A DNA stretch of 64,000 nt, from assembly GCF_030316135.1 (NCBI RefSeq), contig NZ_CP128185.1, positions 434,001 through 498,000 on the forward strand. Reading direction: 5' to 3'. This DNA comes from Aliiglaciecola sp. LCG003. Lineage in GTDB: Bacteria > Pseudomonadota > Gammaproteobacteria > Enterobacterales > Alteromonadaceae. The translations under genes and the position numbers were made by a program. Positions 53,872 through 64,000 of the stretch are shown here, piece by piece. The notes beneath the pieces are model-generated. The model was not told the origin of the DNA and searched no databases. It worked only from the letters and a program-made list of their open reading frames with translations. Each line of letters begins with the position of its first letter. Position 1 is the first letter of the stretch.

Positions 53872-53960
53872 TCGCGGCCCTTTTTATTGAATGGGAAGCC
53901 GATCGAGCAATCATACTCAGTGTTTTGCGAGGCGCTAGACCCAAATTTGAGAGAATTATA

Positions 53961-54389
53961 ATGGCTAAAAAAGTTACTGGCTTAATCAAGCTACAGGTTG
54001 CGGCTGGCGCTGCTAACCCAAGTCCACCAGTTGGTCCTGCTCTAGGTCAACACGGTGTAAATATCATGGAATTCTGTAAAGCGTTTAACGCAAAAACAGA
54101 AAGCTTAGAAAAAGGCGCTCCTGTACCTGTAGAAATTACAGTATATGAAGATCGCTCTTTCACCTTCGAAACTAAAACTCCACCTGCTTCATTCTTATTG
54201 AAAAAAGCTGCTGGAATCAAGAGCGGTTCTGGTCGTCCTAACACTGAAAAAGTGGGTAAGGTGACACGCGCGCAATTAGAAGAAATTGCAAAAGCAAAAG
54301 AACCAGACCTTACTGCAGCTGATTTAGAAGCTGCTGTTCGTACCATCGCTGGCTCTGCACGCAGCATGGGCTTGGTAGTTGAGGGGTAA
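53961..54389 (+). CDS. rplK: 50S ribosomal protein L11
   Basis: 142 aa from the ATG at 53961 ([20 protein letters not shown]); the frame extends to 53925 but without conserved residues. Typical L11: [22 protein letters not shown] and [17 protein letters not shown], ending [14 protein letters not shown]-like. It binds 23S rRNA and forms the stalk base where translation factors dock. Overproduced L11/L1 represses this operon in enterics. First gene of the rplKA unit, with GAGAATTATA before the start. Confidence 0.98.
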   Translation: MAKKVTGLIKLQVAAGAANPSPPVGPALGQHGVNIMEFCKAFNAKTESLEKGAPVPVEITVYEDRSFTFETKTPPASFLLKKAAGIKSGSGRPNTEKVGKVTRAQLEEIAKAKEPDLTAADLEAAVRTIAGSARSMGLVVEG

Positions 54390-54392
54390 GAC

Positions 54393-55091
54393 ATGGCTAA
54401 ATTAACAAAACGTTTGCGCGCCGCTCGTGAAAAAGTTGACGCAACGAAAGAATATGAAATCAATGAAGCTGTTGCTTTGTTGAAAGAATTAGCAACAGCT
54501 AAATTCTCTGAAAGCGTAGATGTAGCCATTAACTTGGGCATCGATGCACGTAAATCTGACCAAAACGTTCGTGGCGCTACTGTGTTACCAAACGGTACAG
54601 GTAAAGACGTTCGTGTTGCAGTATTTACCCAAGGTGCAAATGCTGAAGCGGCTAAAGAAGCCGGTGCTGATATCGTTGGTATGGAAGACTTAGCTGAATT
54701 AGTTAAGAAAGGCGAAATGAACTTTGACGTAGTTGTTGCTTCTCCAGATGCAATGCGGGTTGTTGGTCAACTTGGTCAGATTCTTGGTCCACGTGGTCTT
54801 ATGCCTAACCCTAAAACGGGTACGGTTACTCCGGACGTTGCCACTGCAGTTAAAAATGCAAAAGCGGGTCAAGTTCGTTACAGAAACGACAAGAACGGTA
54901 TCATCCACGCAAGCATTGGTAAAATTGCTTTTGAAGCAAACCAAATTCAAGAAAACCTTGATGCATTGTTGGATGCCCTGAAGAAAGCTAAGCCTTCTTC
55001 AGCTAAAGGTACTTATTTCAAGAAAGTTAGCTTAAGCACCACTATGGGCGCAGGCGTAGCACTTGATCAAGTAAGCCTTGGCTTGAAATAA
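54393..55091 (+). CDS. rplA: 50S ribosomal protein L1
   Basis: 232 aa. Starts [20 protein letters not shown] and contains [14 protein letters not shown], the [19 protein letters not shown] motif and [18 protein letters not shown]. It binds 23S rRNA at the L1 stalk and helps E-site tRNA release. Its mRNA leader is also its own translational operator in enterics. Starts 3 bp after rplK. Confidence 0.98.
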   Translation: MAKLTKRLRAAREKVDATKEYEINEAVALLKELATAKFSESVDVAINLGIDARKSDQNVRGATVLPNGTGKDVRVAVFTQGANAEAAKEAGADIVGMEDLAELVKKGEMNFDVVVASPDAMRVVGQLGQILGPRGLMPNPKTGTVTPDVATAVKNAKAGQVRYRNDKNGIIHASIGKIAFEANQIQENLDALLDALKKAKPSSAKGTYFKKVSLSTTMGAGVALDQVSLGLK

Positions 55092-55432
55092 ATTTTCACC
55101 TAAGACATGTAATTGTCTAACGTGAACTTATGAGCGTTGCTCATCTCTCTATTGGTTATGGGTTGGAGCTTTTTTTCAACATTGTTGAAAACAAAGCTCC
55201 CGTCCAAGACCGCAGGTGTGAAACGGTGAATGAAGTAAGAGAGCATTTACACTAAACGTTTTACTTAATACTAACATGCCTGCGCAGACGGTGGTTTCGA
55301 CTCAGACTCTCTGGGAAAACGAACACCGTAGAGCGGTAAAGTACTTTTGCTTAAACAAAGGCGCTTTATCAATCTGGAACTCTGAAATGCTATTCGAGAG
55401 AATAAATTTTCAGTTAATAAGAGGTGAACTCA
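55092..55432 (+). ncRNA. L10 (rplJ) leader
   Basis: 341-nt untranslated region between rplA and rplJ. It contains the kinked-stem core typical of the L10-binding leader, from about 55180 to 55430, including GCCTGCGCAGACGGTGG and downstream AACACCGTAGAGCGGTAAAG. L10-L12 complex binding here represses rplJL translation. No ORF in it is supported. Confidence 0.8.
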
Positions 55433-55951
55433 GTGGCACTAGGCTTAGCAGCAAAAAAAGAGATCGTAGCGGAAGTTAACGAAGTTGCGTCTCGAGCTCT
55501 ATCCGTTGCCGTCGCTGAATACCGTGGGATGGAAGTTTCAGAACTGACTGACCTGCGTATTAAAGCGCGTGAGCAAGGCGTATACCTTAAAGTTGTACGT
55601 AATACTCTTGCAAAACGTGGTTTAGCAGACAGTAAGTTTTCTGATTTAGAAGAAGCTTTAACTGGTCCTTTGATTTATGGTTTTTCAATAGACGCACCTG
55701 GCGGTGCAGCACGTCTGTTCAAAGATTTCAGCAAAACAAATGACAAGCTTAAAGTAACAGCGCTTTCAATTGGTAGTGGTTTATTGGGTCCAGAAAAATT
55801 GGATGCAGTAGCTTCACTTCCTACTCGCGACGAAGCATTGGCAAGACTTCTTGCTACCTTCAAAGCACCTGTCGAGAAGTTCGTTCGTACAATCAACGAA
55901 GTTCCAGGCAAGTTTGTGCGTGTATTGGCGGCGATCAAAGACGAAAAATAA
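55433..55951 (+). CDS. rplJ: 50S ribosomal protein L10
   Basis: 172 aa from the GTG at 55433 ([15 protein letters not shown]). AGAGGTG lies nine bases before it, so this start is preferred over the GTG at 55424. Contains [20 protein letters not shown] and [10 protein letters not shown], with the C-terminal helix that carries L7/L12 dimers. It forms the stalk with L12 and binds its own mRNA leader just upstream. Confidence 0.97.
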   Translation: MALGLAAKKEIVAEVNEVASRALSVAVAEYRGMEVSELTDLRIKAREQGVYLKVVRNTLAKRGLADSKFSDLEEALTGPLIYGFSIDAPGGAARLFKDFSKTNDKLKVTALSIGSGLLGPEKLDAVASLPTRDEALARLLATFKAPVEKFVRTINEVPGKFVRVLAAIKDEK

Positions 55952-56005
55952 TTTTCGTCTTTGGCATTAAAATTTTTAACAACTAACCCCAGGAGTTTAG
56001 AGAAA

Positions 56006-56377
56006 ATGGCTCTAACTAAAGAAGATATCTTAAACGCGATTGCTGAAATGCCAGTTATGGAATTGGTAGAGTTAATCGAAGCAGCTGAAGAAAAATTTAA
56101 CGTTTCTGCTGCAGCAGCTGTTGCTGTTGCCGGCCCTGCTGTAGCTGCTGAAGCTGCAGAAGAGCAAACAGAATTTGACGTTGTAATGACTTCATTCGGC
56201 GCTAACAAAGTTGCTGTTATCAAAGCAGTACGTAGCGCTACTGGACTTGGTCTTAAAGAAGCTAAAGAAGTTGTTGAATCAGCTCCTAAAGCTATCAAAG
56301 AAGGCGTGTCTAAAGACGAAGCTGAAGCACTTAAAGCTGAACTTGAAGCAGCTGGCGCAGAAGTGGAACTTAAGTAA
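56006..56377 (+). CDS. rplL: 50S ribosomal protein L7/L12
   Basis: 123 aa from the ATG at 56006 ([15 protein letters not shown]). The frame can be opened to 55961 but the leader is not conserved. N-terminal dimerisation helix, Ala-rich hinge ([18 protein letters not shown]), and C-terminal domain [20 protein letters not shown], which contacts translation GTPases. It ends just before the rplL-rpoB attenuator. Confidence 0.98.
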   Translation: MALTKEDILNAIAEMPVMELVELIEAAEEKFNVSAAAAVAVAGPAVAAEAAEEQTEFDVVMTSFGANKVAVIKAVRSATGLGLKEAKEVVESAPKAIKEGVSKDEAEALKAELEAAGAEVELK

Positions 56378-56414
56378 TTTGTTAACTAACAGATTACTTG
56401 CCTGAAAAGGCTTG

Positions 56415-56446
56415 GGCTGGTGATTATTTAATCACCAGCCTTTTTG
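56415..56446 (+). terminator. rplL-rpoB attenuator
   Basis: GGCTGGTGATT (56415-56425) and AATCACCAGCC (56430-56440) pair over 11 bp and are followed by TTTTTG. It partly terminates ribosomal transcripts before rpoBC, as in enterics. The remaining 226 bp to rpoB hold no gene. Confidence 0.85.
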
Positions 56447-56672
56447 CGCTGTAGGATAGGGCATTTATACCCTTTAAAACTATCCTTCGGATTAGCGCAT
56501 AAGCGGAATGGAAAAGTAAAATAAAACCAATGGGTTAAGTATTATTTTAGTTAATACTATTTAAAAAATTGGTGTATGCTTAGAAATTGCGTCCAAAAGG
56601 GTGCTTGAAGTTTGTTTGGTAAAAGCGCTTTACCGAGCAAGTTGGGTCAAAAATCAGAATGCTGAGGAACCC

Positions 56673-59600
56673 ATGGTTTACTCCAATAGCGAAAAGAAAC
56701 GTATCCGTAAGGATTTTGGCAAACGCCCACAGGTATTAGAGATACCTTATCTTCTTTCAATCCAGCTCGATTCTTTTAAGAAGTTTATCGATTGCGATGT
56801 TGATGGTCAGTATGGACTAGAAGCTGCATTTCGATCTGTCTTTCCAATTAAAAGTTATTCGGGGAACTCTGAATTACAGTACGTGAGCTACCGTTTAGGT
56901 GAGCCAGTATTTGACGTTAAAGAATGTCAAATTCGTGGTGTGACTTATTCTGCTCCGCTAAGAGTTAAACTGCGTTTGGTGTTGTTTGATAAAGAAGCCG
57001 CACCTGGCACTGTTAAAGATATAAAAGAACAAGAAGTTTACATGGGCGAAATTCCGCTCATGACGGAAAATGGTACTTTTGTGATCAACGGAACTGAGCG
57101 TGTAATCGTTTCTCAGTTACACCGTTCACCTGGTGTGTTCTTTGATCATGACAAAGGTAAGACCCACTCCTCCGGTAAAGTATTGTATAACGCGCGAGTT
57201 ATCCCTTACCGTGGTTCTTGGTTAGACTTCGAATTTGACCCCAAAGACAATTTATATGTTCGTATAGACCGTCGTCGTAAATTGCCAGCAACAATCATCT
57301 TACGTGCTTTAGAAATGAGCACTGAAGAGGTTTTGGAATTGTTCTTTGAAAAAGACCAAATCCGTATGGTTGATGGTAAATTCATGATGGACATCGTACC
57401 AGAGCGTCTACGTGGTGAAACTGCGCAATTTGACATTTTGGATGGCGAAGGCAATGTTGTAGTTGAAACCAACCGTCGTATTTCAGCACGTCATACTCGT
57501 GCACTTGAAAAAGCTAATGTTACTCAGTTAGAAGTTCCTGCAGATTTCCTAGTTGGTCGTGTAATTGCGAAAACCTATGTGAATGAAGAGACTGGTGAAG
57601 TAATTCTTAACGCCAACGACGAGTTGACTCTTGAAACGTTAGAAGCGTTATTGAACTCAGAATTAACTGCGTTTGATACTCTTTATATTAACGAACTTGA
57701 TCATGGTGCTTATATTTCTTCGACTTTGCGTATAGACAGTTCAACCAACCGTCTTGAAGCTTTGGTTGAGATTTACCGTATGATGCGTCCTGGTGAGCCA
57801 CCAACTAAAGATGCTGCAGAAACATTGTTCAATAACTTGTTCTTCTCAGAAGACCGTTATGACTTGTCTGCTGTTGGACGCATGAAGTTCAACCGTCGTT
57901 TAGGCCGTGAAGAGCTTACAGGTTCTGGCACGCTAGATAAAGCCGACATTGTTTCTGTTATGAAACAGCTAATCACTATTCGTGATGGCAAAGATGAAGT
58001 GGATGATATCGATCACTTAGGTAACCGTCGTATTCGTTCTGTAGGCGAAATGGCAGAAAACCAATTCCGTGTAGGTCTAGTTCGTGTAGAACGTGCTGTT
58101 AAAGAGCGCTTAAGCCTTGGGGATCTTGATGCGATTATGCCGCAAGATTTGATTAACGCTAAGCCTATTTCAGCAGCGGTTAAAGAGTTCTTCGGTTCAA
58201 GCCAATTATCTCAGTTTATGGATCAAAACAACCCATTGTCAGAGGTGACGCACAAACGTCGTATCTCAGCATTAGGCCCAGGTGGTTTGACCCGTGAACG
58301 TGCAGGCTTTGAAGTTCGAGACGTACACCCGACTCACTATGGTCGTGTTTGTCCTATCGAGACTCCTGAAGGTCCAAACATTGGATTGATTAACTCGTTA
58401 TCGAGCTTTGCCCGTACTAACGATTTTGGATTCCTAGAAACACCGTACCGCAAGATTATTGACGGTACAGTAACAGACGAAATCGATTACTTGTCAGCAA
58501 TAGAAGAAGGCCAGTTCGCAATCGCACAGGCTAACGTAATATTGGATGATAATGGTAAATTGACAGAGGACTTGATCCCTTGTCGTTACCGTGGTGAAAC
58601 TACTTTGATGCAAATTGAAGACATCAAATATATGGATGTTTCTCCACAACAAATCGTTTCTGTTGCAGCAAGTATTATTCCATTCCTAGAACACGATGAT
58701 GCTAACCGGGCTTTGATGGGTGCAAACATGCAACGTCAAGCTGTTCCGACGCTAAGAGCTGATAAGCCTTTAGTTGGAACTGGTATGGAGAAAACCGTTG
58801 CGGTTGACTCTGGTGTTACCATTATCGCTAAACGTGGTGGTACAGTTGATTATGTTGATGCGAGTCGTATCGTTATCAAGGTAAATGAAGAAGAGATGAC
58901 AGCTGGTGAAGCTGGTATTGATATCTACAACCTAACTAAGTACACCCGTTCTAACCAAAATACCTGTATCAATCAGAAGCCTACATGTAATGTTGGTGAT
59001 CCGATTGTAACCGGTGATGTGCTAGCCGATGGTCCTTCAACAGACCTAGGTGAATTGGCATTAGGTCAGAACATGCGTATCGCATTTATGCCGTGGAATG
59101 GTTACAACTTTGAGGATTCAATCCTTATTTCTGAGCGTGTTGCTCAAGAAGACCGTTTCACTACAATCCATATTCAAGAACTAAGCTGTATCGCTCGTGA
59201 TACTAAGCTTGGTCCAGAAGAAATCAGCGCCGATATTCCTAATGTAGGTGAATCTGCTCTGGGTAAACTGGATGAATCTGGTGTTGTTTATATCGGTGCT
59301 GAAGTTAAAGGTGGAGACATCTTAGTTGGTAAAGTTACGCCTAAAGGTGAAACTCAACTTACTCCAGAAGAAAAACTTTTACGAGCTATCTTCGGTGAAA
59401 AAGCATCTGATGTTAAAGATACATCGTTACGTGTTCCTAACAGTGTTCACGGTACAGTTATTGATGTTCAAGTCTTTACCCGTGATGGTGTAGAAAAAGA
59501 TAAACGTGCACTAGAAATCGAAGACATGCAGTTACGTCAAGTCAAAAAAGACTTGGGTGATGAATTCGGTATCTTGGCTGACGGTATCTTTGCTCGTGCC

Positions 59601-60707
59601 ACAAACATGCTTCTTCGTAACGGCATCGAGCAAGCGAAGCTTGACAGCATGCCTCGTGAAAAGTGGTTTGATCTAACGTTGCAAGACGACGATGCACAAA
59701 CCGAGCTTGACCAGATTGCTGAACAGCACAGCGAGATTAAACTGGATTTCGATAATAAATTTGAAATCAAACGTCGTAAGATTACTCAAGGTGATGATTT
59801 AGCACCTGGTGTTCTTAAGATTGTTAAAGTTTATCTAGCAGTTAAGCGTCATATCCAACCTGGTGATAAAATGGCTGGTCGTCATGGTAACAAAGGTGTT
59901 ATCTCGACTATCCAACCAGTAGAAGATATGCCTTACGATGGCAACGGTAACCCTGTTGATATCGTACTTAACCCTCTTGGTGTACCTTCGCGGATGAACA
60001 TCGGTCAGATCCTTGAAACTCACTTGGGTATGGCTGCACATGGATTAGGCGTGAAAATTGATCGCATGATCAAAGAACACGAAGAGATGGCTAAGCTGCG
60101 TAGCTTCATTCAAGAAGTTTACAATTCGGGCAAATCTCACCAGGTAGTAGATCTTGACACTTTCACTGACGCTGAAGTTACGCGTTTAGCTGAAAACTTA
60201 CGTAAAGGTGTACCTATCGCGACTCCGGTCTTCGATGGTGCAACTGAAGCGGAAATCAAAGCGCTACTAACACTGGCTGACATTCCTGAAAGCGGTCAAA
60301 TTCCATTGTATGATGGTCGTACCGGTCGTGCCTTCGAGCGTCCAGTAACAGTAGGTTATATGTACATGTTGAAACTTAACCACTTGGTTGATGACAAGAT
60401 GCACGCCCGTTCTACTGGTTCTTATAGCTTGGTTACTCAGCAACCGTTGGGTGGTAAAGCACAGTTCGGTGGTCAGCGCTTCGGTGAGATGGAAGTATGG
60501 GCACTTGAAGCTTACGGTGCTGCTTATACCTTGCAAGAAATGCTTACTGTTAAGTCTGATGACGTTAATGGTCGTACGAAAATGTACAAAAACATTGTCG
60601 ACGGCGATCATCGTATGGAACCTGGCATGCCAGAATCTTTCAATGTATTGCTCAAAGAGATTCGCTCGCTAGGTATCAACATCGAACTAGAAGAGCAGAA
60701 CGACTAA
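56673..60707 (+). CDS. rpoB: RNA polymerase subunit beta
   Basis: 1344 aa from the ATG at 56673 ([20 protein letters not shown]), preceded by GAGGAA. The longer frame from 56601 is not conserved. The rifampicin region [20 protein letters not shown] with [19 protein letters not shown] is wild type. The 3' domain has [20 protein letters not shown] and ends EEQND. With alpha and beta' it forms the catalytic core. It is 91 bp upstream of rpoC. Confidence 0.99.
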   Translation: MVYSNSEKKRIRKDFGKRPQVLEIPYLLSIQLDSFKKFIDCDVDGQYGLEAAFRSVFPIKSYSGNSELQYVSYRLGEPVFDVKECQIRGVTYSAPLRVKLRLVLFDKEAAPGTVKDIKEQEVYMGEIPLMTENGTFVINGTERVIVSQLHRSPGVFFDHDKGKTHSSGKVLYNARVIPYRGSWLDFEFDPKDNLYVRIDRRRKLPATIILRALEMSTEEVLELFFEKDQIRMVDGKFMMDIVPERLRGETAQFDILDGEGNVVVETNRRISARHTRALEKANVTQLEVPADFLVGRVIAKTYVNEETGEVILNANDELTLETLEALLNSELTAFDTLYINELDHGAYISSTLRIDSSTNRLEALVEIYRMMRPGEPPTKDAAETLFNNLFFSEDRYDLSAVGRMKFNRRLGREELTGSGTLDKADIVSVMKQLITIRDGKDEVDDIDHLGNRRIRSVGEMAENQFRVGLVRVERAVKERLSLGDLDAIMPQDLINAKPISAAVKEFFGSSQLSQFMDQNNPLSEVTHKRRISALGPGGLTRERAGFEVRDVHPTHYGRVCPIETPEGPNIGLINSLSSFARTNDFGFLETPYRKIIDGTVTDEIDYLSAIEEGQFAIAQANVILDDNGKLTEDLIPCRYRGETTLMQIEDIKYMDVSPQQIVSVAASIIPFLEHDDANRALMGANMQRQAVPTLRADKPLVGTGMEKTVAVDSGVTIIAKRGGTVDYVDASRIVIKVNEEEMTAGEAGIDIYNLTKYTRSNQNTCINQKPTCNVGDPIVTGDVLADGPSTDLGELALGQNMRIAFMPWNGYNFEDSILISERVAQEDRFTTIHIQELSCIARDTKLGPEEISADIPNVGESALGKLDESGVVYIGAEVKGGDILVGKVTPKGETQLTPEEKLLRAIFGEKASDVKDTSLRVPNSVHGTVIDVQVFTRDGVEKDKRALEIEDMQLRQVKKDLGDEFGILADGIFARATNMLLRNGIEQAKLDSMPREKWFDLTLQDDDAQTELDQIAEQHSEIKLDFDNKFEIKRRKITQGDDLAPGVLKIVKVYLAVKRHIQPGDKMAGRHGNKGVISTIQPVEDMPYDGNGNPVDIVLNPLGVPSRMNIGQILETHLGMAAHGLGVKIDRMIKEHEEMAKLRSFIQEVYNSGKSHQVVDLDTFTDAEVTRLAENLRKGVPIATPVFDGATEAEIKALLTLADIPESGQIPLYDGRTGRAFERPVTVGYMYMLKLNHLVDDKMHARSTGSYSLVTQQPLGGKAQFGGQRFGEMEVWALEAYGAAYTLQEMLTVKSDDVNGRTKMYKNIVDGDHRMEPGMPESFNVLLKEIRSLGINIELEEQND

Positions 60708-60798
60708 GCTGCTCTTTGTGAGCTATTGACAGGAGAGCCTGATTGCTGTTCAACGCGGCAATCAGGTTTGCGTAATACCACTCCGTTGGGAGAAAGAA

Positions 60799-63700
60799 GT
60801 GAAAGACTTATTAAAGTTTCTTAAGCAACAGAACAAAACCGAAGAATTCGATAATATTCGTATCGGTCTTGCTTCTCCGGACATGGTCCGATCGTGGTCT
60901 TTTGGTGAGGTGAAAAAACCTGAAACCATCAACTACCGTACATTTAAACCAGAGCGTGACGGACTTTTCTGTGCCCGTATCTTTGGTCCGGTAAAAGACT
61001 ACGAATGCTTGTGCGGTAAGTACAAGCGCCTTAAGCATCGTGGCGTAATTTGTGAAAAGTGTGGCGTAGAAGTTACCTTAACCAAAGTTCGTCGTGAGCG
61101 TATGGGGCACATTGAACTGGCTAGCCCAGTTGCACACATTTGGTTCCTGAAATCTTTACCGTCTCGTATTGGCTTAATGCTAGATATGACATTACGTGAC
61201 ATCGAGCGTGTATTGTACTTTGAATCTTATGTTGTTACCGAACCTGGAATGACAACATTAGAGCGTTCACAGTTGCTTACGGAAGAAGAATATTTAGATT
61301 CTTTGGAAGAGCACGGTGACGAATTCGAAGCCAAAATGGGTGCCGAAGCAGTATTCGAATTATTGAAAGTACTCGACGTAGACGCCGATGTGGTATCTAT
61401 GCGCGAAGAGTTGCCTTCAATCAATTCTGAAACTAAACGTAAAAAAATCACTAAGCGTTTGAAGTTACTTGAGTCATTCCAGCAATCTGGTAATAAGCCA
61501 GAGTGGATGATTATGACAGTTCTGCCAGTATTACCACCTGACTTACGTCCTTTGGTACCGCTAGATGGTGGCCGTTTTGCTACTTCAGATTTGAACGATT
61601 TATACCGTCGCGTTATCAACCGTAACAACCGCTTGAAGCGTCTTCTTGATCTTGCTGCACCTGATATCATCGTGCGCAACGAAAAACGTATGTTACAAGA
61701 AGCTGTTGATGCGTTGTTAGATAATGGTCGTCGTGGTCGCGCTATTACTGGTTCTAACAAACGTCCTCTTAAATCTTTGGCTGATATGATCAAAGGTAAG
61801 CAAGGTCGTTTCCGTCAGAACTTACTTGGTAAGCGTGTTGATTACTCTGGTCGTTCTGTAATCACTGTTGGTCCTACACTACGCCTTCATCAATGTGGTT
61901 TACCGAAGAAAATGGCACTTGAATTATTCAAACCATTTATCTATGGAAAATTGGAAGCACGTGGTTTAGCAACAACTATCAAAGCTGCGAAGAAATTGGT
62001 AGAGCGAGAAGCTCCGGAAGTATGGGATGTTTTGGATGAAGTTATCCGCGAACACCCTGTATTACTAAACCGAGCACCAACACTTCACAGATTAGGTATT
62101 CAAGCTTTTGAACCTATTCTTATCGAAGGTAAAGCGATTCAGTTGCACCCATTAGTATGTGCGGCATACAACGCCGACTTCGATGGTGACCAAATGGCTG
62201 TTCACGTACCTTTGACTATTGAAGCTCAGCTTGAAGCACGTGCTTTGATGATGTCTACCAACAACATTTTGTCACCCGCAAACGGTGAGCCTATCATCGT
62301 TCCTTCACAGGACGTTGTATTAGGTTTGTACTATCTTACTCGTGACCGTGTAAATGGTTTGGGTGAAGGTATGGTATTTACCAGCCCGCACGAAGCTGAA
62401 AAAGCATACCGTACTGGTAATGCTGAATTGCACGCCCGTGTGAAAGTACGTATCACTGAATATGATGTTGATGAAAGCGGAAACAAGAAAGAAAAAGTAA
62501 CATTGACAGATACTACTGTTGGTCGCGCGATTTTCTCTTTGATCCTGCCTAAAGGTTTGCCGTTTGAAATTATCAACCAAGCCATGGGCAAAAAGCAGAT
62601 CTCTCGTCTACTCAACACCTGTTACCGTGTACTAGGTTTGAAAGACACCGTTATCGCTGCCGACCAAATCATGTATACCGGTTTCCATTACGCGATGATC
62701 GCGGGTGCGTCTGTTGGTATCGATGACATGGTTATCCCAGATGCCAAGAAAGATATTATCGAAGCCGCTGAAGAAGAAGTTTTCGAAATTCAGGAGCAGT
62801 TCCAGTCAGGTCTTGTTACTGCTGGTGAGCGATACAACAAAGTTATCGATATTTGGTCTCGTGCAAACGAAGATGTAGCTAAGGCGATGATGTCCAACTT
62901 GTCTAAAGAACAAGTGTTAAATCGCGATGGCGTAATGGAAGAGCAAGATTCTTTCAACTCTGTGTTTATGATGGCCGACTCTGGTGCTCGTGGTAGTGCC
63001 GCTCAGATTCGTCAGTTGGCGGGTATGCGTGGTCTGATGGCGAAACCAGATGGTTCAATCATCGAAACGCCAATTACTGCAAACTTCCGTGAAGGTTTGA
63101 ACGTACTTCAGTACTTTATTTCTACTCACGGAGCTCGTAAAGGTTTGGCCGATACGGCATTGAAAACAGCTAACTCTGGTTACTTAACCCGTCGTTTGGT
63201 TGATGTGGCGCAAGATTTGGTTATCAACAATACAGATTGCGGCACATTCGAAGGTGTGAAAATGACACCGCTAATCGAAGGTGGTGACGTTGTAGAGCCA
63301 TTGCGCGAGCGCGTATTGGGTCGTGTTGTAGCCGAAGATGTAGTTAAGCCAGGTTCAAACGATATTCTAGTCGAGCGTAATGTTTTACTAGACGAAGAAT
63401 TGGTTGATATGTTGGAAGCCAATTCTGTTGACCAAATCTTAGTACGTTCAGTTATCACTTGTGACAACGATTTTGGTGTGTGTGCAAGATGTTACGGTCG
63501 TGATCTAGCCCGTGGACATATGGTTGGTTACGGTGAGTCTGTTGGTGTTATCGCTGCACAGTCAATCGGTGAGCCTGGTACACAGCTTACCATGCGTACC
63601 TTCCACATCGGTGGTGCGGCATCAAGAGCTTCTGCAGAAAATAGTGTACAAGTTAAAACTAACGGTACATTGAAACTGCATAACGCCAAGTATGTTCGCA

Positions 63701-64000
63701 ACGCAGACGACAAAGTAGTTATAGTTTCACGTTCAACTGAAATCACCATTATTGATGATCAAGGTCGTGAGAAAGAACGTTATAAGGTTCCTTACGGTGC
63801 CATCTTAACGGTAGATGACAATGCAACAATTGCAGCTGGTGACGTTGTCGCTAACTGGGACCCGCATTCTCATCCTATTATCACTGAACGTGCTTCGAAG
63901 ATCACTTTTGCCGATATCGATGACTCAAATACTGAGATGCAGCAAGACGAGTTAACTGGTCTTACCCGTATCGTCGTTAAAGATTTGACTAAAGCGAACG
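60799..64000 (+). CDS. rpoC: RNA polymerase subunit beta' (3' end beyond window)
   Basis: GTG start at 60799 ([20 protein letters not shown]); open to the window end at 1067 codons of about 1400. Zn1 finger [20 protein letters not shown] near residue 70. Catalytic loop with [15 protein letters not shown] near residue 460. Second zinc region around DCGTFEG and [17 protein letters not shown]. It provides the Mg2+-binding aspartates. Confidence 0.99.
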   Translation, partial: MKDLLKFLKQQNKTEEFDNIRIGLASPDMVRSWSFGEVKKPETINYRTFKPERDGLFCARIFGPVKDYECLCGKYKRLKHRGVICEKCGVEVTLTKVRRERMGHIELASPVAHIWFLKSLPSRIGLMLDMTLRDIERVLYFESYVVTEPGMTTLERSQLLTEEEYLDSLEEHGDEFEAKMGAEAVFELLKVLDVDADVVSMREELPSINSETKRKKITKRLKLLESFQQSGNKPEWMIMTVLPVLPPDLRPLVPLDGGRFATSDLNDLYRRVINRNNRLKRLLDLAAPDIIVRNEKRMLQEAVDALLDNGRRGRAITGSNKRPLKSLADMIKGKQGRFRQNLLGKRVDYSGRSVITVGPTLRLHQCGLPKKMALELFKPFIYGKLEARGLATTIKAAKKLVEREAPEVWDVLDEVIREHPVLLNRAPTLHRLGIQAFEPILIEGKAIQLHPLVCAAYNADFDGDQMAVHVPLTIEAQLEARALMMSTNNILSPANGEPIIVPSQDVVLGLYYLTRDRVNGLGEGMVFTSPHEAEKAYRTGNAELHARVKVRITEYDVDESGNKKEKVTLTDTTVGRAIFSLILPKGLPFEIINQAMGKKQISRLLNTCYRVLGLKDTVIAADQIMYTGFHYAMIAGASVGIDDMVIPDAKKDIIEAAEEEVFEIQEQFQSGLVTAGERYNKVIDIWSRANEDVAKAMMSNLSKEQVLNRDGVMEEQDSFNSVFMMADSGARGSAAQIRQLAGMRGLMAKPDGSIIETPITANFREGLNVLQYFISTHGARKGLADTALKTANSGYLTRRLVDVAQDLVINNTDCGTFEGVKMTPLIEGGDVVEPLRERVLGRVVAEDVVKPGSNDILVERNVLLDEELVDMLEANSVDQILVRSVITCDNDFGVCARCYGRDLARGHMVGYGESVGVIAAQSIGEPGTQLTMRTFHIGGAASRASAENSVQVKTNGTLKLHNAKYVRNADDKVVIVSRSTEITIIDDQGREKERYKVPYGAILTVDDNATIAAGDVVANWDPHSHPIITERASKITFADIDDSNTEMQQDELTGLTRIVVKDLTKAN

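Noticed and set aside
54047-56298. Long antisense ORFs over rplK, rplA, rplJ and rplL
   Set aside because: Mirror frames of highly expressed, codon-biased ribosomal genes; no independent evidence.

Overview
The window is a piece of chromosome from a marine gammaproteobacterium, most likely Alteromonadales (Alteromonadaceae: Paraglaciecola/Glaciecola/Aliiglaciecola-like). This is inferred from moderate-to-low GC, the gene families present (MipA/OmpV + DUF3019 + two-component cassette, AbgT transporter, TonB receptor, short-Q-loop cytochrome bd, amylosucrase-type sucrose locus) and gammaproteobacterial versions of RpoB/RpoC/NusG. No species name is claimed.

Layout. 1-2600 (minus): a three-gene operon with a coiled-coil protein, a membrane protein with an N-terminal roadblock-like region and a C-terminal OmpA domain, and a Rab/Ras-like small GTPase cut by the window edge. 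2.87-6.2 kb: MipA/OmpV protein, DUF3019 protein, OmpR-type regulator and histidine kinase. 6.4-9.6 kb: AbgT transporter, ferrochelatase, DUF4112 protein. 9.6-20.5 kb: mixed metabolism, with DUF2237, a GST, a solute-binding-like protein, agmatine-to-putrescine conversion (aguA, aguB), a TonB receptor, folM, ferredoxin-NADP reductase, a LysE exporter and NDH-2. 20.7-25.2 kb: a divergent sucrose-utilisation locus (amylosucrase-type GH13; MFS transporter + ROK fructokinase) with a LacI-type palindrome between.

25.2-32.8 kb is the degenerate and mobile part: a soxR gene lacking its DNA-binding half beside an intact SoxR box, a broken VOC gene, a Y1/HUH REP-associated-type transposase, a truncated flavin oxidoreductase, a VOC protein, a GH13 lipoprotein and an aldo/keto reductase. 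A short dispersed repeat with core TGCCTGTCCAAA clusters in the gaps here and again at 43.8 kb. It flanks the transposase in inverted orientation and is the best candidate for an undescribed repeat/transposase pair.

32.8-50.1 kb: GbsR regulator + cytochrome bd (with a promoter/palindrome arrangement suggesting autoregulation), lipocalin, DinB-like protein, PhnA, a two-domain acyltransferase resembling the ornithine-lipid synthase OlsF, dihydroorotase, a remnant of a solute-binding-like protein, a crotonase, DbpA helicase, M13 peptidase, an exported methyltransferase, a MAPEG protein, an RraA-like protein and an ABC exporter.

50.4-64 kb: the transcription/translation core, tRNA-Trp-secE-nusG, then rplK-rplA-rplJ-rplL-rpoB-rpoC (rpoC runs off the end). 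It has the L10 leader, the rplL-rpoB attenuator and a clear promoter before rplK. Between nusG and rplK lie about 2.5 kb carrying a terminator, an aldo/keto reductase on the opposite strand and a small secreted protein, so the two ribosomal units are separated here.
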